DNA from: Berberis thunbergii
Taxonomy: Eukaryota; Streptophyta; Magnoliopsida; Ranunculales; Berberidaceae
Direction of reading: 5' to 3'
Assembly: GCA_003290165.1 (NCBI GenBank)
Contig: QNQO01000197.1
Span: 1,082,001-1,146,000 of the forward strand
DNA length: 64,000 nt
The position numbers were made by a program, and so were the translations under genes. The notes beneath the pieces are model-generated. The model was given only the letters and a program-made list of their open reading frames with translations. It was not told the DNA's origin and made no database searches. Of the stretch, positions 11,146 through 23,515 are shown in pieces (positions within the stretch are counted from its first letter, which is position 1; each line of letters starts with the position of its first letter).

Positions 11146-11153
11146 ATATATAT
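11146..11153 (+). promoter_or_regulatory. candidate TATA box of the MYB gene
   Basis: AATATATATCC lies about 135 bp before the ATG at 11288. A second candidate, CTATACAAGG near 11197, would give a leader of about 60 bp. The sequence alone does not decide between them. Confidence 0.35.
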
Positions 11154-11287
11154 CCATCCAATCCTTCTTAGGTCCTCCTTACTGTCCAGGTCTTTTCTAT
11201 ACAAGGCACCACCACTAGAGCTCATTTTCAGAGAAGAAAAACTCTCTTTGTTTCTTTACAGATCAGAAGAGACAGAGAGGGAAGAAA

Positions 11288-12392
11288 ATGGGGAGAGCTC
11301 CTTGTTGTGACAAAGCAAATGTGAAGAAGGGACCATGGTCACCTGAAGAAGACACGAAGCTTAGAGAGTATATTGAGAAATATGGGACTGGTGGGAATTG
11401 GATTTCAATGCCACAAAGAGCTGGTAAGACTGCTGATTTTTGGGTTTTCTTGATTTCTTTTTCTTTATTTGTGCCTTTATTGATGTAAGGTTTGAGGAGA
11501 TGTGGGAAGAGCTGTAGATTGAGATGGCTTAACTATCTTAGGCCAGATATCAAACATGGACAATTCTCTGATGCTGAAGATAGAGTCATTTGCAGCTTAT
11601 TTGCTAGCATTGGAAGCAGGTACAAATTCAACAAAACCCTCTCTTGCCCATTTTTTAAAAGTGGGGTCTCTCTTTTGTTGTGAAAAATCTATTGTTGTTG
11701 TGAAAAATCATAAGGGCTTAGTGTTTTTGAAAGAGAACAACTTTTGCATATATGGTTCAAAATTTTGCAGAACTTGGGCCATTTTTTTCAGTATGTAATT
11801 CTCATGGAAAAAATTTCCATCAAAGTGCAGGTGGTCAATAATAGCTGCACAATTGCCTGGAAGGACTGACAATGATATCAAGAACTATTGGAACACCAAG
11901 TTGAAGAAGAAACTCATGGGAAGTCAGATGCAACAACAACCACTTCCACCACAACTCTTCTCCTCTCCTTTCCAAACTTCACCCACTTACAAAAACACTA
12001 GCTACGTCCCTACTAAATTTATGACAAACTTTCAGCCAATCTCATCAAACAATTTCAACAAAACTAGTTCTCTGCTTCAATCCCAAGAGAGTTTGGTCTC
12101 TCCCATGCACCATTATCAAGGAAGGAAGGACAATTTTCTCAACTTTGGAGCTGAACCAAGTTGTAGCTCTTCTGATGGAAGCCATGGATATGGAGGTGGC
12201 AGTGTTGGTGGTGAACAAACTGGTCTAGAAAGTTGGGTTGAACAGAATCAAAAGGTTGTGCTAGGTGGTGGTGGATGGACTGATCAGGGGGGAAACATAA
12301 ATGGGTTTTGGGGAGAGAGTGCATTAGAGTATGATCTTGAAGAGATTAAACAACTTGTTAGCACTAATGACAGTAGCAACTTCTTCATTTGA
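11288..12392 (+). CDS. R2R3-MYB transcription factor, RAX/MYB36 type (subgroup 14)
   Basis: Three exons by splice motif and phase: 11288-11423, 11490-11619 and 11831-12392, giving 275 residues. The N-terminus [20 protein letters not shown] is the hallmark of the RAX/MYB36/MYB37/MYB38/MYB68/MYB84 group. R2 ends in [21 protein letters not shown]3 contains [20 protein letters not shown] with [17 protein letters not shown]. Intron positions (after 45 codons plus one base, and inside the Arg codon of GSRW) are the usual R2R3 positions. The C-terminus is rich in Gln, Ser and Gly and ends with [11 protein letters not shown], a conserved subgroup-14 tail. Known members bind MYB sites in the nucleus and control axillary meristem initiation (RAX) or Casparian strip and endodermal differentiation (MYB36). 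Which of these applies needs a phylogeny. No damage is seen. Confidence 0.93.
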
Positions 12393-14470
12393 TGAGATGA
12401 AACTGAGACAGGGAAAACAAAGAAGGTGAAAAGTGTAGGGTCATGGTGTACTTGATGATTCTCTGAAGTGAAATCAAGAAAGGGTAGATTCAGATTTGGA
12501 CACATTTTTTTGGGAATTTGTGTTGTTCGATGGATCACATTTCTCTGACAGTAGATGGATTTTTTAAGTTTACTTTCTGCATTTCTTTTTGTAGAATTTG
12601 AATATCTTAGTACTGCTGCACCATACAGATATGTTTAAGTCTCAGAAATTTAGGGAAGTCTCTTCTTCACTCTTAGAGTATTTAGAACCAAGGATGTAAT
12701 TATCTTAAATAAATACATTTTATTTAGTTATGTAGTCTACTCTCAAAAGTGCAATAATTTTCATGGTGATTACTTGAGTGCGCCGACCCCTTTGTTCACG
12801 ATACAGTCACCATCTAGGCATCGTTATAGCGGTGTGGGATGTTCTAGAAGACGCTTAGTGTTTCCAGAACGGAAGTCTACACATAAGAACCTTCGTCCTG
12901 ACTCCCCAAGTGAATGCTGAACTACCATACATAATCTATCTATCTACACACCCCTTAGCTCAGCGGAACAGGGACACACAGCTTATCATTTAACACACTG
13001 CTCCTAACATGATGTTCAAAACATTGTTATCGGTCATCACCCAATTATATTATATATATTGGCATCAGGGTGAGCAGAGGAGAGGTATCTTTTGATAATA
13101 AAATGAGGGTTGATATATATGCATATAATTATAGTTTGATTAAAACATCTTATGATGAATAATGCTAATTTTTTGTCGAACTTGCGACAGCCATCAATAA
13201 GGACTTGGTTCTGGAGGGAGGGAGGGAAGATTGGTTTAAAATATTAGCAAGTATATGTAAAACTCATCCCACTTAAAGACTAAAGAAAGTGATTGAAGTC
13301 ATCTAAAACCATTAGTGACAGCAAATCCCCATTGGAAAATTAATTTGGTCCAAAGGTTCCCAATAGTTGCATTTACATGACTTTTTGAGTTTTGATGCTT
13401 GGATGGAGAGATGCTTCTTCTTTTGACTTAGCATCTTTTTGAGTTCCCTAATGAATATACTAAACCATACCTCACCATACCTCCTCTTTCTTCTTTGTTC
13501 AAAATATATACTTGGGGTTTTCTTGTTTGCTTGTTTTGTGCTCATAACCTGGTTACCATTTATATATATAACTTGGTTTCAACTGGCTAGAAAATATTGC
13601 CCAAATCGAGATACAATTATGTAGGGTATATATGTTTGTTTGGAAATCTTATACCCATTTCAAGGAAAGGAATGACCCGAAAACAAAAGGCTGCGGATAG
13701 GATATGCGAAATGAAGAAATAAGAGAGGTTGAAGATGATATTTCAATTCTCATTTGAAAGCTTTTACCATGTGAGAGTTTTTTGTGATAGGTTGAAATTT
13801 ACCCTTTTTTTGGAAAGCAAGTAGGGGTTTTGAGGATCCCAAACCTTATATTAATAATAATAATAAAGGATGATGAAGATTACAGTCGCTTAAATATTCA
13901 CTCATTACAGCATCAACAGCAACATAGAATTGTTTCAAAATCTCAACGAAGAACGTAATTAGTTCTAATTCAATGGTCTCTAGGTTGGAAGTAATCTTGC
14001 AAAGTGGTCTACTATAGAAGTGGTTGCTTGGTGCATCTGTCATAACTTTGCTCTCTCATAAGCACCAATCAACCCTTATGACTTGATTCATACAAAATTT
14101 GAAGCTCGAGATGTAAGAGAAATCAACATAAATAACAGGAAAGCAATGAACCCTGACAGAGAAACCATTGAATGTTAGTTGTAATCTAGCATCCATAAAA
14201 AGATTCCAATAGACATCTGCATCCTATACGTATTATCGTCATCAATTATCTAAATTTAGGATTTGGCCTCTTGCTTCGAGAAGATCTTTGAGGAGTTTCT
14301 TTCTTAGGTGACAGTTGCGGTAACCTCACATTCATCTTCAATGTTTTGATCCACCATAGTTGATTTCTTTTTCCAATAGAGCTTTTATTTTGGTAAGTTC
14401 TTCCTTCATCATATCCCTGCCCAATCTTTTTATTGCTTCCTTCATAGCATTGCTAACTTCATTCCCATTA
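12393..14470. other. 3' flank of the MYB gene and intergenic DNA
   Basis: The first 300 bp probably hold the 3' UTR (AAATAAATACATTTT near 12706 resembles a polyadenylation context). A moderately GC-richer block at about 12780-13060 looks like repeat debris but matches nothing I recognise. A short (TAA)n run sits near 13852. No credible gene. Confidence 0.5.
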
Positions 14471-15640
14471 TCATATTTTTTTTATCATTTTCAAAAGATT
14501 TATAACCTTAGGAAGGGATTGTGGACTTCCATCTATACCATCGAAGAGGGATTTATGTTCATCTATAAATGAGAAGGTAGAAACCATTTGGTTGTTTGGA
14601 GTTCTTGGAGACTTTGTTTGTTCTTCCCCCTTTCTTTCAGTAGTCATTTCTCGTCCCACTTCAGTGACGTATTCCTCACAGCTTTTGAGCACTTAGAAGC
14701 ATTAGAAGTTCCAGTATGAAGTTCTTGCACTATTAGAAGTTTCGGTTATGTGTGTCTTTACTCTGGTTCTAGTATGAAGTTCTTGCACCATTAAAGGACT
14801 TGTACTCCCACTTTCAATCTGCATGTTTTGGGATATCAAACCTCCAGTCTGCATATCTCTCTTGGGCCTGAATGTATGTTTCCCTGAAGCAACAAACCAG
14901 CCATCGTCTCCCTTCTCAATCTATATTACTTCCTTCCCTTTTTCTCTCCATATTGGTGGAACATTATGTTTTACATGCTTACCTTTTGAGCATCCATCTT
15001 TATTGTGCCCAAACCCTGCACACGAAGTGCACTTGGCTGGAATCCACAAGTATTCAACACCCACTGTTAGAATCCTCTTATCTATAGCGCCAGGGATAGA
15101 TTTATGGAGTTGATTGTTGAGATTAATTTCAACACAAAAACCAAGCATAGGACAATCTTGTTCGCTCTTCAGTTGCTTTGTCGAGCATGATTGGAATGCC
15201 AATTGCACTTGCAATCTTCTGTATACCCTCTGGCTTCCATAAGAACAGTGGGACTTTCTTCAAGATAACCCAAACTGGACTCATTCTCCTCTTCCAATAC
15301 ATGAGACCATGGTCGGAGAATAAACAACCTACTCGCAATGTTGAGCGACCCCATCTCCAAAACTTTGCTCCGCATACCGTCTTCCTTGAACTTGAACAAG
15401 AACATTTGATCTCCATGTATATTCATGTCAAAGTTTGTAGAACCCATGCACGTACGACTAAGATACTCCTTCACATACCCATATGCAAGCCTCTTGCCAA
15501 CAAATCGCACTACTACCAGTTGCTCGCACTCCTCGATTCTTTCTTAAAGTCTGCAGTATTCACTTGCACAACTTTCTTCCCTCTGACCTCTGCAGATACA
15601 TTGAGTTTTCATATCTTGAACTCTATCAACAGATACACTC
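14471..15640 (-). pseudogene. LINE ORF1 remnant (DUF4283 plus CCHC zinc knuckle)
   Basis: Minus-strand pieces in three frames join into a plant LINE ORF1-like protein. From about 15510 come VGKRLAYGYVKEYL, MFLFKFKEDGMRSKVLEMGS and LFILRPWSH (DUF4283). From about 15300 in another frame come SPVWVILKKVPLFLW and IASAIGIPIMLDKATEERTR. From about 15170 in a third come CVEINLNNQL and VEYLWIPAKCTSCAGFGHNK, a zinc knuckle ending DGC. The 14471-14692 frame continues as a Ser/Pro-rich tail. The two frameshifts show it is dead. ORF1 proteins of this type bind the LINE RNA. No ORF2 was found nearby. Confidence 0.65.
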
Positions 15641-18600
15641 AAAACCTACATCAAAAAATAGTTCCAGATGCACTCCTTGCCCTTTCTACCCCTTGACATC
15701 TCATACTTATGAGACACTTGAGAATGTGTCGCAATTTTTAAGGTTTGCTGGCTGTTGCAAAGGTCTTTGAAACGCACTGAATTTGCTGGGATAGGATTCA
15801 ATTTCCCAGGCTATTGCTCCCCAAAACCCATAATTCAGATAGATGGAGGTAAACAAACACAAACGTCAACCAGGTTTTGGAACCAAATAGAAAGTCCAAA
15901 CCGGCCATTTAGTTTTCCATATACCTTTTTTATTCCAACAGACTGCAACTATAAATTCATAATTTTCCTAGGTAATTATTTTTTTTCTTCCTGTTTTAGG
16001 AATAATAAAATGGCCTCAAACATTACCCAGTCTCTTGAAAAAGCCATGATCACCTAGTTCCTTACTACACTCTTTTATGCTCATTCGCCCCCACTCAGTT
16101 AAACACCCCTCTTCTTCACGCCTATAATTTTTTGTGTAGAAAAATAAACAAATAAGTAATAATCACTGAAACACAAGTTATCCGTATTCAAACACACACG
16201 ACACAACGACTGCATATGAACTAGAAATTTCTCAAAATTTTAAACCAGGCAGTAGAATTTATTGCTCATAGTATGAATTTATCAGATTGTACCAAATAAG
16301 GAGAGACAGAAAATAAATAAAACACATATCAGGTGGAGGGAAGATGGAGAACATGCTGAGCTCTTTTGGTTGAAGATGCTTACATTTTTTTTATGGGATC
16401 AGGTTGCACTTATCATCCAAGGTTGAAAACCATTACACGAATCTTGTTCCGTGATTGAATCAAACCATTCGTACCCTATAAGATTCTACATCAAGATCCA
16501 ACAATCAATCTGTCAGTTTACAGTGGCATTCTCTTGGTTGAAGATACTTGTGAAGGGTGTTAAAGGATGGCGTAGTGCCCCCTCTCCTCAATGTATTATT
16601 GAAGGGTTAGGCTTTATGATGATAGGTATAATTATCCTTACAAAGAGTCATATTCAAAAAATCTTGTTTAAGATAAAGAATAGGCTTTTGAATGAGAAAC
16701 CAATTGTTTGGTTTTCAGTGCAATAAACTAAAACACAGTATTTTCGAGCTCACTTCAAACCAAAGAAAACAAGGGGAAAATTCAAATTATAAATAATAAT
16801 AATAATAATAATAAATAAATAAACCAAATCCTTCAAGCCCGCTTGAAGTCACCACTCCTAAAGCACAACCCCAACTCAGAAAAATCCAGTGTGCAAATTC
16901 TAATCTGTCCACATCGAACCATATAAAATGATTCCAAGTGACATAAATCACTTTTTCTTCTGCTTGCTCTATAAGCACCTTCCCATCTTCGGCATGTTGA
17001 TTCGTAATTTTATTGCATACAATCACACAGATAGTCCTCGCAACAAGCAACCCTTTTACATGATTTTCGTTTTTATTTAATTAAATCTGCCTCGCCTTGA
17101 TAACCGTATCCACAGTTCCTTCAACGCCCTCTCCCTAGAAGAAAGCAATGTGTTGCTGCTGCTTCCTTCTCCATTCACTCTTGCTTCCAGGAAATCAGAT
17201 TCAGCTGCCCCACTAACCTTATTCACCATATACATGACGGACTCCACCTCCTCCTTTATATCTAAGCTCTTGAACTCAAGACCCAATTCAATCATCTAGA
17301 AACATGAGCTACCCATGCCAAGAAGCCCTTGCAATCACTTGCCAACCCAACCATTTGCAGCTCCAGTCACTCGTTTAATTTGAATAAAGATTAAACATAA
17401 CATGTAGATGCTTTGGAGATCCATTCATAAAATGAAAAATATATTCACCACGCAAAATATAGAAGAATAAAGGAGATTCTATTGAAAATAGAATAAGTCT
17501 CCAGGAGTGATTGACTCACAGAACAAGGAAGAAATACAAAATATAACATACTTAGCCTGCTAGTATATTAGCCCATCTATCTGAACACGCAATTATTGAA
17601 AGAGCCCTCTTTTAAGATAGCGCAAGTAACCCCCTCGACCACACAGTATTACTGATTGTCTCTGCAAGCCTTAGCAACATCCCTCTTTTTACCTTCAAAA
17701 CTTCTGAGTTGTGCTCTCTCATCCTACCCCAATCACTTCAATAGTAATCTTGTCCATACAGATCCATTTAGCAAGTTGTTTTCCATTCCCCGAGTCAGTT
17801 TTCTTCACTTTCCGCGACTTTGTGCAACTCACATACATTTGTCTTCAAGTACAATGAGAAAATAACAAAAGAATTAAAACTATATGATACACATGGGTAG
17901 CAAGCAGTCAGCTCTTGCCCTCCCCTTGCTAAAGGACGGTTCTAATTGTTGTTCTAGCCAACCTATCAAAGTTATTCTAAACTTGAAGCGTGAAGGCAAA
18001 CATCTCCAGATTTCATTTGATGAAACATAATGTTAAATGAAGCAAGTTACCCTTAGCTTTGTCTTGTTTTCTCTTTGGAATGTCTCATTAACCTCCTTGT
18101 TCTTCATGTATTTCACTTTGTTTTTGTACTTGGCAAGAAAACCAGGAAAAACAAAAAGAGAAACTCATAACAAGGTTGTGAATCTCTACCTGCAAATCCT
18201 ACATCAGACTTGCACCGGTAAAAGGAGGCTGCATAATAGCACCTGGTTGACGGCTTGGTCAGTCGTCAGAGCTTAAGACCAACCGAACACATCATCTACC
18301 AAAGCCTGCAAAACAGGACAGGGCGACATTTGAAAGATGAAAACTACTCTATTTGACGAATAACATTACAAGATTATCTTGCCTTTCTTGAATATCTTCG
18401 CAACCTTTTCCCCCGTTGACAAGATAGTCTCGATCTGTAGGTATGGCTTGAGTTAATTTACAAACACTCCCAGTCCTAAAGATACAGTACCGATAGTTTA
18501 TAAATAACCTTTCAAATGAAGAACAGCATAAAACATTACCCTGAAGAATGTTGATGCAAAGGCCACTAACAAAAATGTGCTTGAAAAATATCCAAGGACA

Positions 18601-18949
18601 AAATAAAACAGCCTAACTCAGTGTAGTTCTTCAAAAGTTTTTTTCTGTCTGAAGTAATCATCCTCAAGACATTTTCTTTACTTTCTTCAACAGATAAATG
18701 TTGTGATATTATCAAAGCTCACCATGAGTAGTGCCTATATGGCTATACAAACTCCATAACTATTGCCAAGGAATACAGACATGACATAACTAGCACATCA
18801 TGCGAATACGATTTTCTATAGAGAAATCCAACATATGTTACCATAGTCCAACGAGAGTGGATGTGAATAGACAATCTGAACTTAGCGAGACTGACTACAA
18901 TGCAGATTCAACTCTCTTTCATATTGGTTATGAAACCAAGAAAACACGA
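15641..18949. other. intergenic, no gene recognised
   Basis: Several short frames exist but none shows a family signature. The minus-strand frame at 17077-17295 (starts MIELGLEFKSLDIKEEVES) has protein-like composition and could be a piece of a lost gene or of the LINE 5' region. A (TAA)n/(AAT)n microsatellite lies at 16793-16820. The long plus-strand frame at 15178-15696 is the antisense of the LINE ORF1. Confidence 0.45.
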
Positions 18950-19192
18950 GCATTTCGATTCACTTAGCACGATACCACTTCACACCTCACAGTGCTTACG
19001 CCTCTCGCCTATTGAATTTTTATTCCAAAACCTCGTACAAGAACTTATATAGAAGATCTACCGCAGCACAGTTATGCGATACCAACTTCGCTGTCAGTGC
19101 TGCTATTGGCATAATAATCTGTACACCATAGGTTGCCCAACCCAGTCCTCTCGCACTGGGGTTGGCTCCCGCTCCTCGCAGTTCTCCCTTTA
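18950..19192 (-). pseudogene. organellar 23S-type rRNA 3'-end fragment in nuclear DNA
   Basis: On the minus strand the segment contains GTGCGAGAGGACTGGGTTGG, one base away from the universal sarcin-ricin loop core AGTACGAGAGGACC of large-subunit rRNA. It is followed by AACCTATGGTGTAC and TATGCCAATAGCAGCAC, and ends with a GTAAGC...GTGAGGTGTGAAG block, all in the order of bacterial-type 23S rRNA. The bacterial-like character points to a mitochondrial or plastid source; I cannot decide which. Substitutions, including one in the loop core, show it is an old, non-functional insert. Confidence 0.7.
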
Positions 19193-20040
19193 GCACTCAA
19201 AATAATAAAAGCACTCTGTTATGGTAGGTCAATGGTGAGTATTACAAGCACACATATTTTTTCTATTGATATATCCTTGTTTACCATTTCGGAAACTGAG
19301 CATTTATTTTCCTATTATCAGTTATTGCCATCAATTACAGGGACAATAACCCAGGGAGACTATAACCCAGAACCTCGGCCAAGGGGCAGAGATACACTAC
19401 CAACTAAGTTTGGCAGTCAGTAAAAACTCACATTGACAACCAAAAATGATTAGAAATCAATAACAAGTAAATAAATATATTTAATGACTAATTGACAGTT
19501 AGTCCCGTAAAATCATAGTTTGCAGGAAAAGAGAAAAAGATCAACTCTACAGATTCAATTCCCTTGAGGTGGCTCGAAAAAAACTTAAACAAACACACAT
19601 CATGACCACATGTAGTATAAAGAAGCACATCGTACTCTCATAGATAGCAACACAACATTTTAAAGTTCGCAAGGTGCCAATCAAGAACTCATCCACTATA
19701 ATGATGCATATAAAATTGCCTCTTGCATATAGAAGCTTTACAATGTAACCAACACAAGGGTAATGCCATCAGCCAAAAGTGTTTAACAAATATCAAATAT
19801 AAATGAAAACAACAGATAGTTGCTTAGAAGAATTTATCAAAATTAAATATAGAAGCAAGGAAGGCACAAAATGGTTTGTATTTTTTCTTTTTTCAAGAAA
19901 CCTACACAAATGCATCAAAATCATACTTCTCCCTAGGAGCAACATATAGTGAGACAGGCAAAACTTTATGGTGTGACAGTTTGCACTGATAATACAAAAT
20001 AAACAAGAAAAGTTCAAATAAAAGCAGTTGTCACCACAAG
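19193..20040. other. 3' flank of SufD and intergenic DNA
   Basis: No coding signature. The 96-residue plus-strand frame at 19133-19423 starts as the antisense of the rRNA fragment and is not a gene. The part next to 20040 probably includes the SufD 3' UTR. Confidence 0.5.
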
Positions 20041-21507
20041 CTAGAGGTTGGGCACCAGCAATCCATTGACATGTTGTGCCACCTTCTTGCGTAGAGACTC
20101 AGGCAACTCTGCCATCACTTCTGCTCCAAAGGAGAAAACCAGAGCCCTCCTAGCTGTTGTCGAATCAATGCCACGGGCACGACAGTAGAAAAGCTGATCC
20201 TCTTCAAGATCACTTATTGCAGCTCCATGAGTACACTTAACATCATCAGCAATGATCACCAGATTCGGTTTTACATTCACAGTCGCTCTGGGCTCAAGAA
20301 GAAGGCTCCTTGTCAACTGATTTGCATTTGTCTGTTGAGCATATCGATTGACCGTGACATTACCATCAAAGACAGCTTGTCCAGATGAATTAGCCACAAT
20401 GCACTTGTGAAGTTGTTGAGTACTGCCTTTAGGATGGTCTAACACCAATTTACTATGAAGATCTTGTGTTTGATCAGCTAAACACAAGTGTAAAGTCGAT
20501 AATTCTGTTACTGTCTCTGACCCCACTTGCTGCATATGGAAATTATGTCTGCTCAATTTCCCACCAGTGCTTATCTCTACAAGCTTGTAACTACTCAATG
20601 CTTTTTGCCGAACAAAAGTCCACTTCGTGTGGGCGGCATTAGAAGACTGTTTCTGTATGTAAGAATGTGTAACCTTTCCACCTTCCTCAATAAGCATCTC
20701 CATAACTGAATTCGCCCAATAGCACTTATCAGCACTACCACTAAAGTACTCCTCAACTATCCCAATCTCCCCTCCCTTCTCCACCAACACCAAGACTCTT
20801 GGATTCGATACAGGTAACAGTTTCGACCCAAAATCCGTACTTTCAAGAGATAAAAACGTCAAATGCAGTGGATTTTCGACCTGACACCCAGACGGAACGA
20901 ATATAACAGTAACATCAGGGGCACCAACTCCATTAAGAGACCAAAACAAGTCTCCATCTTGAAACTCAGAAACAAACTGAAACACCCTCTCTCGAATTGC
21001 CTCAGTGGGTATGTCAGAAATGCTTCCAACATAAACCCCATTCGGCGATTCGGGCAATTTCGATGCAGAATAGTCCACATGCCCATCGACAACAACAAGA
21101 TTGGGGGATTGGGTATCTTGAATATATGTCAAATACTCCGAAGAAGAACCTTCAGGAGTGGAAACAGGACGAATATGAGAGGTTTTGATTAATGAGGTAT
21201 CAGTGAATCGAAAAGACTCGTCTTTGAGAGTGGGCCAAGATAGGGAAAGCAAGGATTCAGAAGAGGCGTCTCTGAGTTTCTGAAGTGAGGGTGAGGAGGA
21301 AGAAGAAGAAGTGGAGTCTTCTAGAGTTTCTGCGATTTGGAGAACAAAGGGGTCGGAGAGGAGAGCGCGAAGAGGAGGAGTTCGTTTGAAAGTGGGTTGA
21401 AGGGTGAAGTTGGTGGTGAGAGATGGGGATCGGAATTGATGATGGGTTCGGGAGGTGAAAAGGTTTGGACGAAAGAGTGTTAGAGATGAGAAGATCGTTG
21501 AGGCCAT
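20041..21507 (-). CDS. ABCI7: SufD-type Fe-S scaffold protein ABCI7, chloroplast
   Basis: One uninterrupted frame of 488 residues. Residues 1 to about 50 are rich in Ser, Thr and Arg with few acidic residues (MASTIFSSLTLFRPNLFTSR), a plastid transit peptide. The mature part has the SufB/SufD core: VSTPEGSSSEY, NGVGAPDVTVIFVPSGCQVE, the beta-helix region, NRYAQQTNANQLTRSLLLEP, and the C-terminal signature DDVKCTHGAAISDLEED followed by LFYCRARGID, with the conserved Cys and His of the SufBC2D complex. In plastids SufD works with SufB and SufC to assemble Fe-S clusters for photosystem I and other proteins. The length is close to that expected for plant ABCI7 and no lesion is seen. It is transcribed away from two foldback elements. 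The first Met was chosen for the transit peptide. The identification is firm. Confidence 0.93.
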   Translation of the reverse strand: MASTIFSSLTLFRPNLFTSRTHHQFRSPSLTTNFTLQPTFKRTPPLRALLSDPFVLQIAETLEDSTSSSSSSPSLQKLRDASSESLLSLSWPTLKDESFRFTDTSLIKTSHIRPVSTPEGSSSEYLTYIQDTQSPNLVVVDGHVDYSASKLPESPNGVYVGSISDIPTEAIRERVFQFVSEFQDGDLFWSLNGVGAPDVTVIFVPSGCQVENPLHLTFLSLESTDFGSKLLPVSNPRVLVLVEKGGEIGIVEEYFSGSADKCYWANSVMEMLIEEGGKVTHSYIQKQSSNAAHTKWTFVRQKALSSYKLVEISTGGKLSRHNFHMQQVGSETVTELSTLHLCLADQTQDLHSKLVLDHPKGSTQQLHKCIVANSSGQAVFDGNVTVNRYAQQTNANQLTRSLLLEPRATVNVKPNLVIIADDVKCTHGAAISDLEEDQLFYCRARGIDSTTARRALVFSFGAEVMAELPESLRKKVAQHVNGLLVPNL

Positions 21508-21790
21508 TGTTCAAACACTTGGAGGGTGATACCAGAGAGAGATCTATCTCTGTGTTGTTGTTGTCGTTGTTATTTCGGCACTGTGGAATGAATGAATCAC
21601 CGCAAAGGAAATGAATTCGATTGCGAGTGAAAACAAAACTACCTTCCAACCATAGTGAAGTTCCAAACATCTCTCCAATCACAAAGGTTGGTGGAGAGCT
21701 GGAGATGGTAAAACATTGGAAATAGTCTGAATGTCTATTAAACACCCTTGGCATTACTATTTCAGCATCCACAATGGGAGGGAGATTTTC
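21508..21790 (-). promoter_or_regulatory. SufD 5' leader and proximal promoter
   Basis: The stretch between the SufD ATG and the first foldback element. A leader with CT-rich character is likely, but no clear TATA box stands out. The 171-residue minus-strand frame at 21257-21772 is out of frame with SufD and is a shadow. Confidence 0.35.
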
Positions 21791-21804
21791 GGTCCTTTTT
21801 TTTT

Positions 21805-22730
21805 AAGCGCTTAAAAGTTATTTTCTAACTGGAGTTTGAAGTTCTGAATGAGCTTGTGAATGAATTGTTGATTAATTGTAAAATTAAGAGGTATTTGCTT
21901 TTAAGTGCTAACTTGGAGTAGTTTGACATTTTTGCCAATTCTCAATGCCTTCATAACCAGCTAAAATTAACTCCCTTCTCCACATGTTTTTTCTTTTCCA
22001 AATACCATTGAGATTCTCTTCCACCACCACCAAAAAACACTCTATATCCCCATTCATTCCTCATACAATCTCCAACAGAGAGAAAGAGAAAGAGAAAGAG
22101 AAAGAATAGGAGGAAGGGAAGGGAGGGTGGTGGCAACATTGCTCGTGTGATGGAGAGGAGGAAGAGAAAGGGGATGATCGATGGAAGAGAGGTATAACAA
22201 TAGTTATTACAAAATTTATTGTAAGGTTATCATTGGAATGAATTTTCAAATTTTCATGAAATACTCAGAGGGTATTTATTTTTTATTTTGATTGAAGTCA
22301 CAAGTCTCCAATAGCCATCCCCTCTTTTCCATCTCCTTTCTATCACACAAAAAACGTTGCCACCACTACTTTTTCATCCTCCTCATCTTCCTCCTATCTA
22401 CCTTATCTTCTTTCAGGTTTTGGAGATTTATAAGAAACATAGAATGATGTTGGGTGTTTCCGGTGGCGATAGTGGTGGAAAGGGATTTCAATGGTGCTTG
22501 GAGAAGAGAAACAGATGAAGAAAAATGTTAATCTTGGTAATCTGTGGTGAGCAAAGGGAGATGTGGCGTTGGGCAAAAATGTCAAATTACTTTATGTCAG
22601 TACCTAAACACAAACACATTTTAAATTTACAATTTCTAATCAATGGCTCATTCAAAAGGAAAACAAACAACTCATTCAGAACTTCCAAGTCCAGTTGGAA
22701 GGTAGTTTCTAAACACTTAAAAGAACTCAC
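21805..22730. mobile_element. foldback (inverted-repeat) element upstream of SufD
   Basis: The arm at about 21806-21945 (containing GGAGTTTGAAGTTCTGAATG and GACATTTTTGCC) returns inverted at about 22575-22730, where the reverse complement reads GGACTTGGAAGTTCTGAATG and GACATTTTTGCC. Arms are about 150 bp with several indels. The centre is purine-rich, with (GAGAAA)n at about 22077-22105. No transposase and no clear target duplication, so the exact ends and superfamily are open. Confidence 0.55.
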
Positions 22731-22845
22731 CTCAATGTTAAGTAATCAGCACCCACCTGATGTTTACCCCAATCAAAACTTCCACTTCTAATCATAACTA
22801 AAAACAAACACCTTTTAGATTGTTAGTGAGTTTTTGACACCGCAT

Positions 22846-23472
22846 CTTCTATTGTCCCACACCACCCATTAAAATAAATAAAAAATAAAAATAAACTCCA
22901 ACTCAAACACTTTTTTTCTTCTTCTCCTATCTTCCTCCCTCCTCCCTCCCTTTATGCTCCTCTCTCCTCCATCAAACACCACCACCCCATCGACAGCACC
23001 ACTAGGGCATGCCCCACCACTCTGTCGGCCGCACCACTAATTTAAAAAAAAACTCCACACAAACTCTTTCTTCTCCTCTCTATTTGTCTTCTCTGGAAGA
23101 AAAAAAATTCCCACATCCCTGCTCTTTTCTTCTCCATCAAGCACCACCACCATGCCGGCAACACCAAAACGCCACGCCCCGTTACTGTCGGCCGCCACTG
23201 CCTCATTCTTCTCTTCTATATTTTTTTTCTCCATCGCCCTCGCAGATAACTCCGCGAGGATGGGTTCCCCACTCACGGTAGCCTTTGTTGGGGGAAAAAA
23301 ATTTGGCCCTCGCACATGCTCTTGCGAATGGAGAACCCATCCTTGCGGAGACCTTTGTGATTGGGGATTCTCCACTCGCATGAGCCTCTGCGAGAGCCAA
23401 TTTTTTTGCCCTCGCAGAGGCTGCCACAAGTGGGGAATCCATCCTTACGAAGTCCTCTGTGAGGGCGATGGG

Positions 23473-23515
<43 letters not shown>

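Noticed and set aside
12955..12985. CCCTTAGCTCAGCGGAACAGG, tRNA-like A-box appearance
   Set aside because: No B box, anticodon arm or acceptor stem could be formed around it.
15178..15696. 172-residue plus-strand open frame
   Set aside because: It is the antisense of the LINE ORF1 remnant, whose minus-strand frames carry DUF4283 and zinc-knuckle motifs. The plus frame has no family signature.
17077..17295. 72-residue minus-strand frame with protein-like composition
   Set aside because: No family recognised, no splice context and no neighbouring coding exon. Mentioned in the intergenic entry but not called as a gene.
19133..19423. 96-residue plus-strand frame
   Set aside because: Its first part is the antisense of the organellar rRNA fragment and the rest has no recognisable motif.
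21257..21772. 171-residue minus-strand frame overlapping the SufD start
   Set aside because: It is out of frame with SufD, whose transit peptide and conserved core are clear. The overlapping frame is Ser/Pro/Asn-rich shadow.
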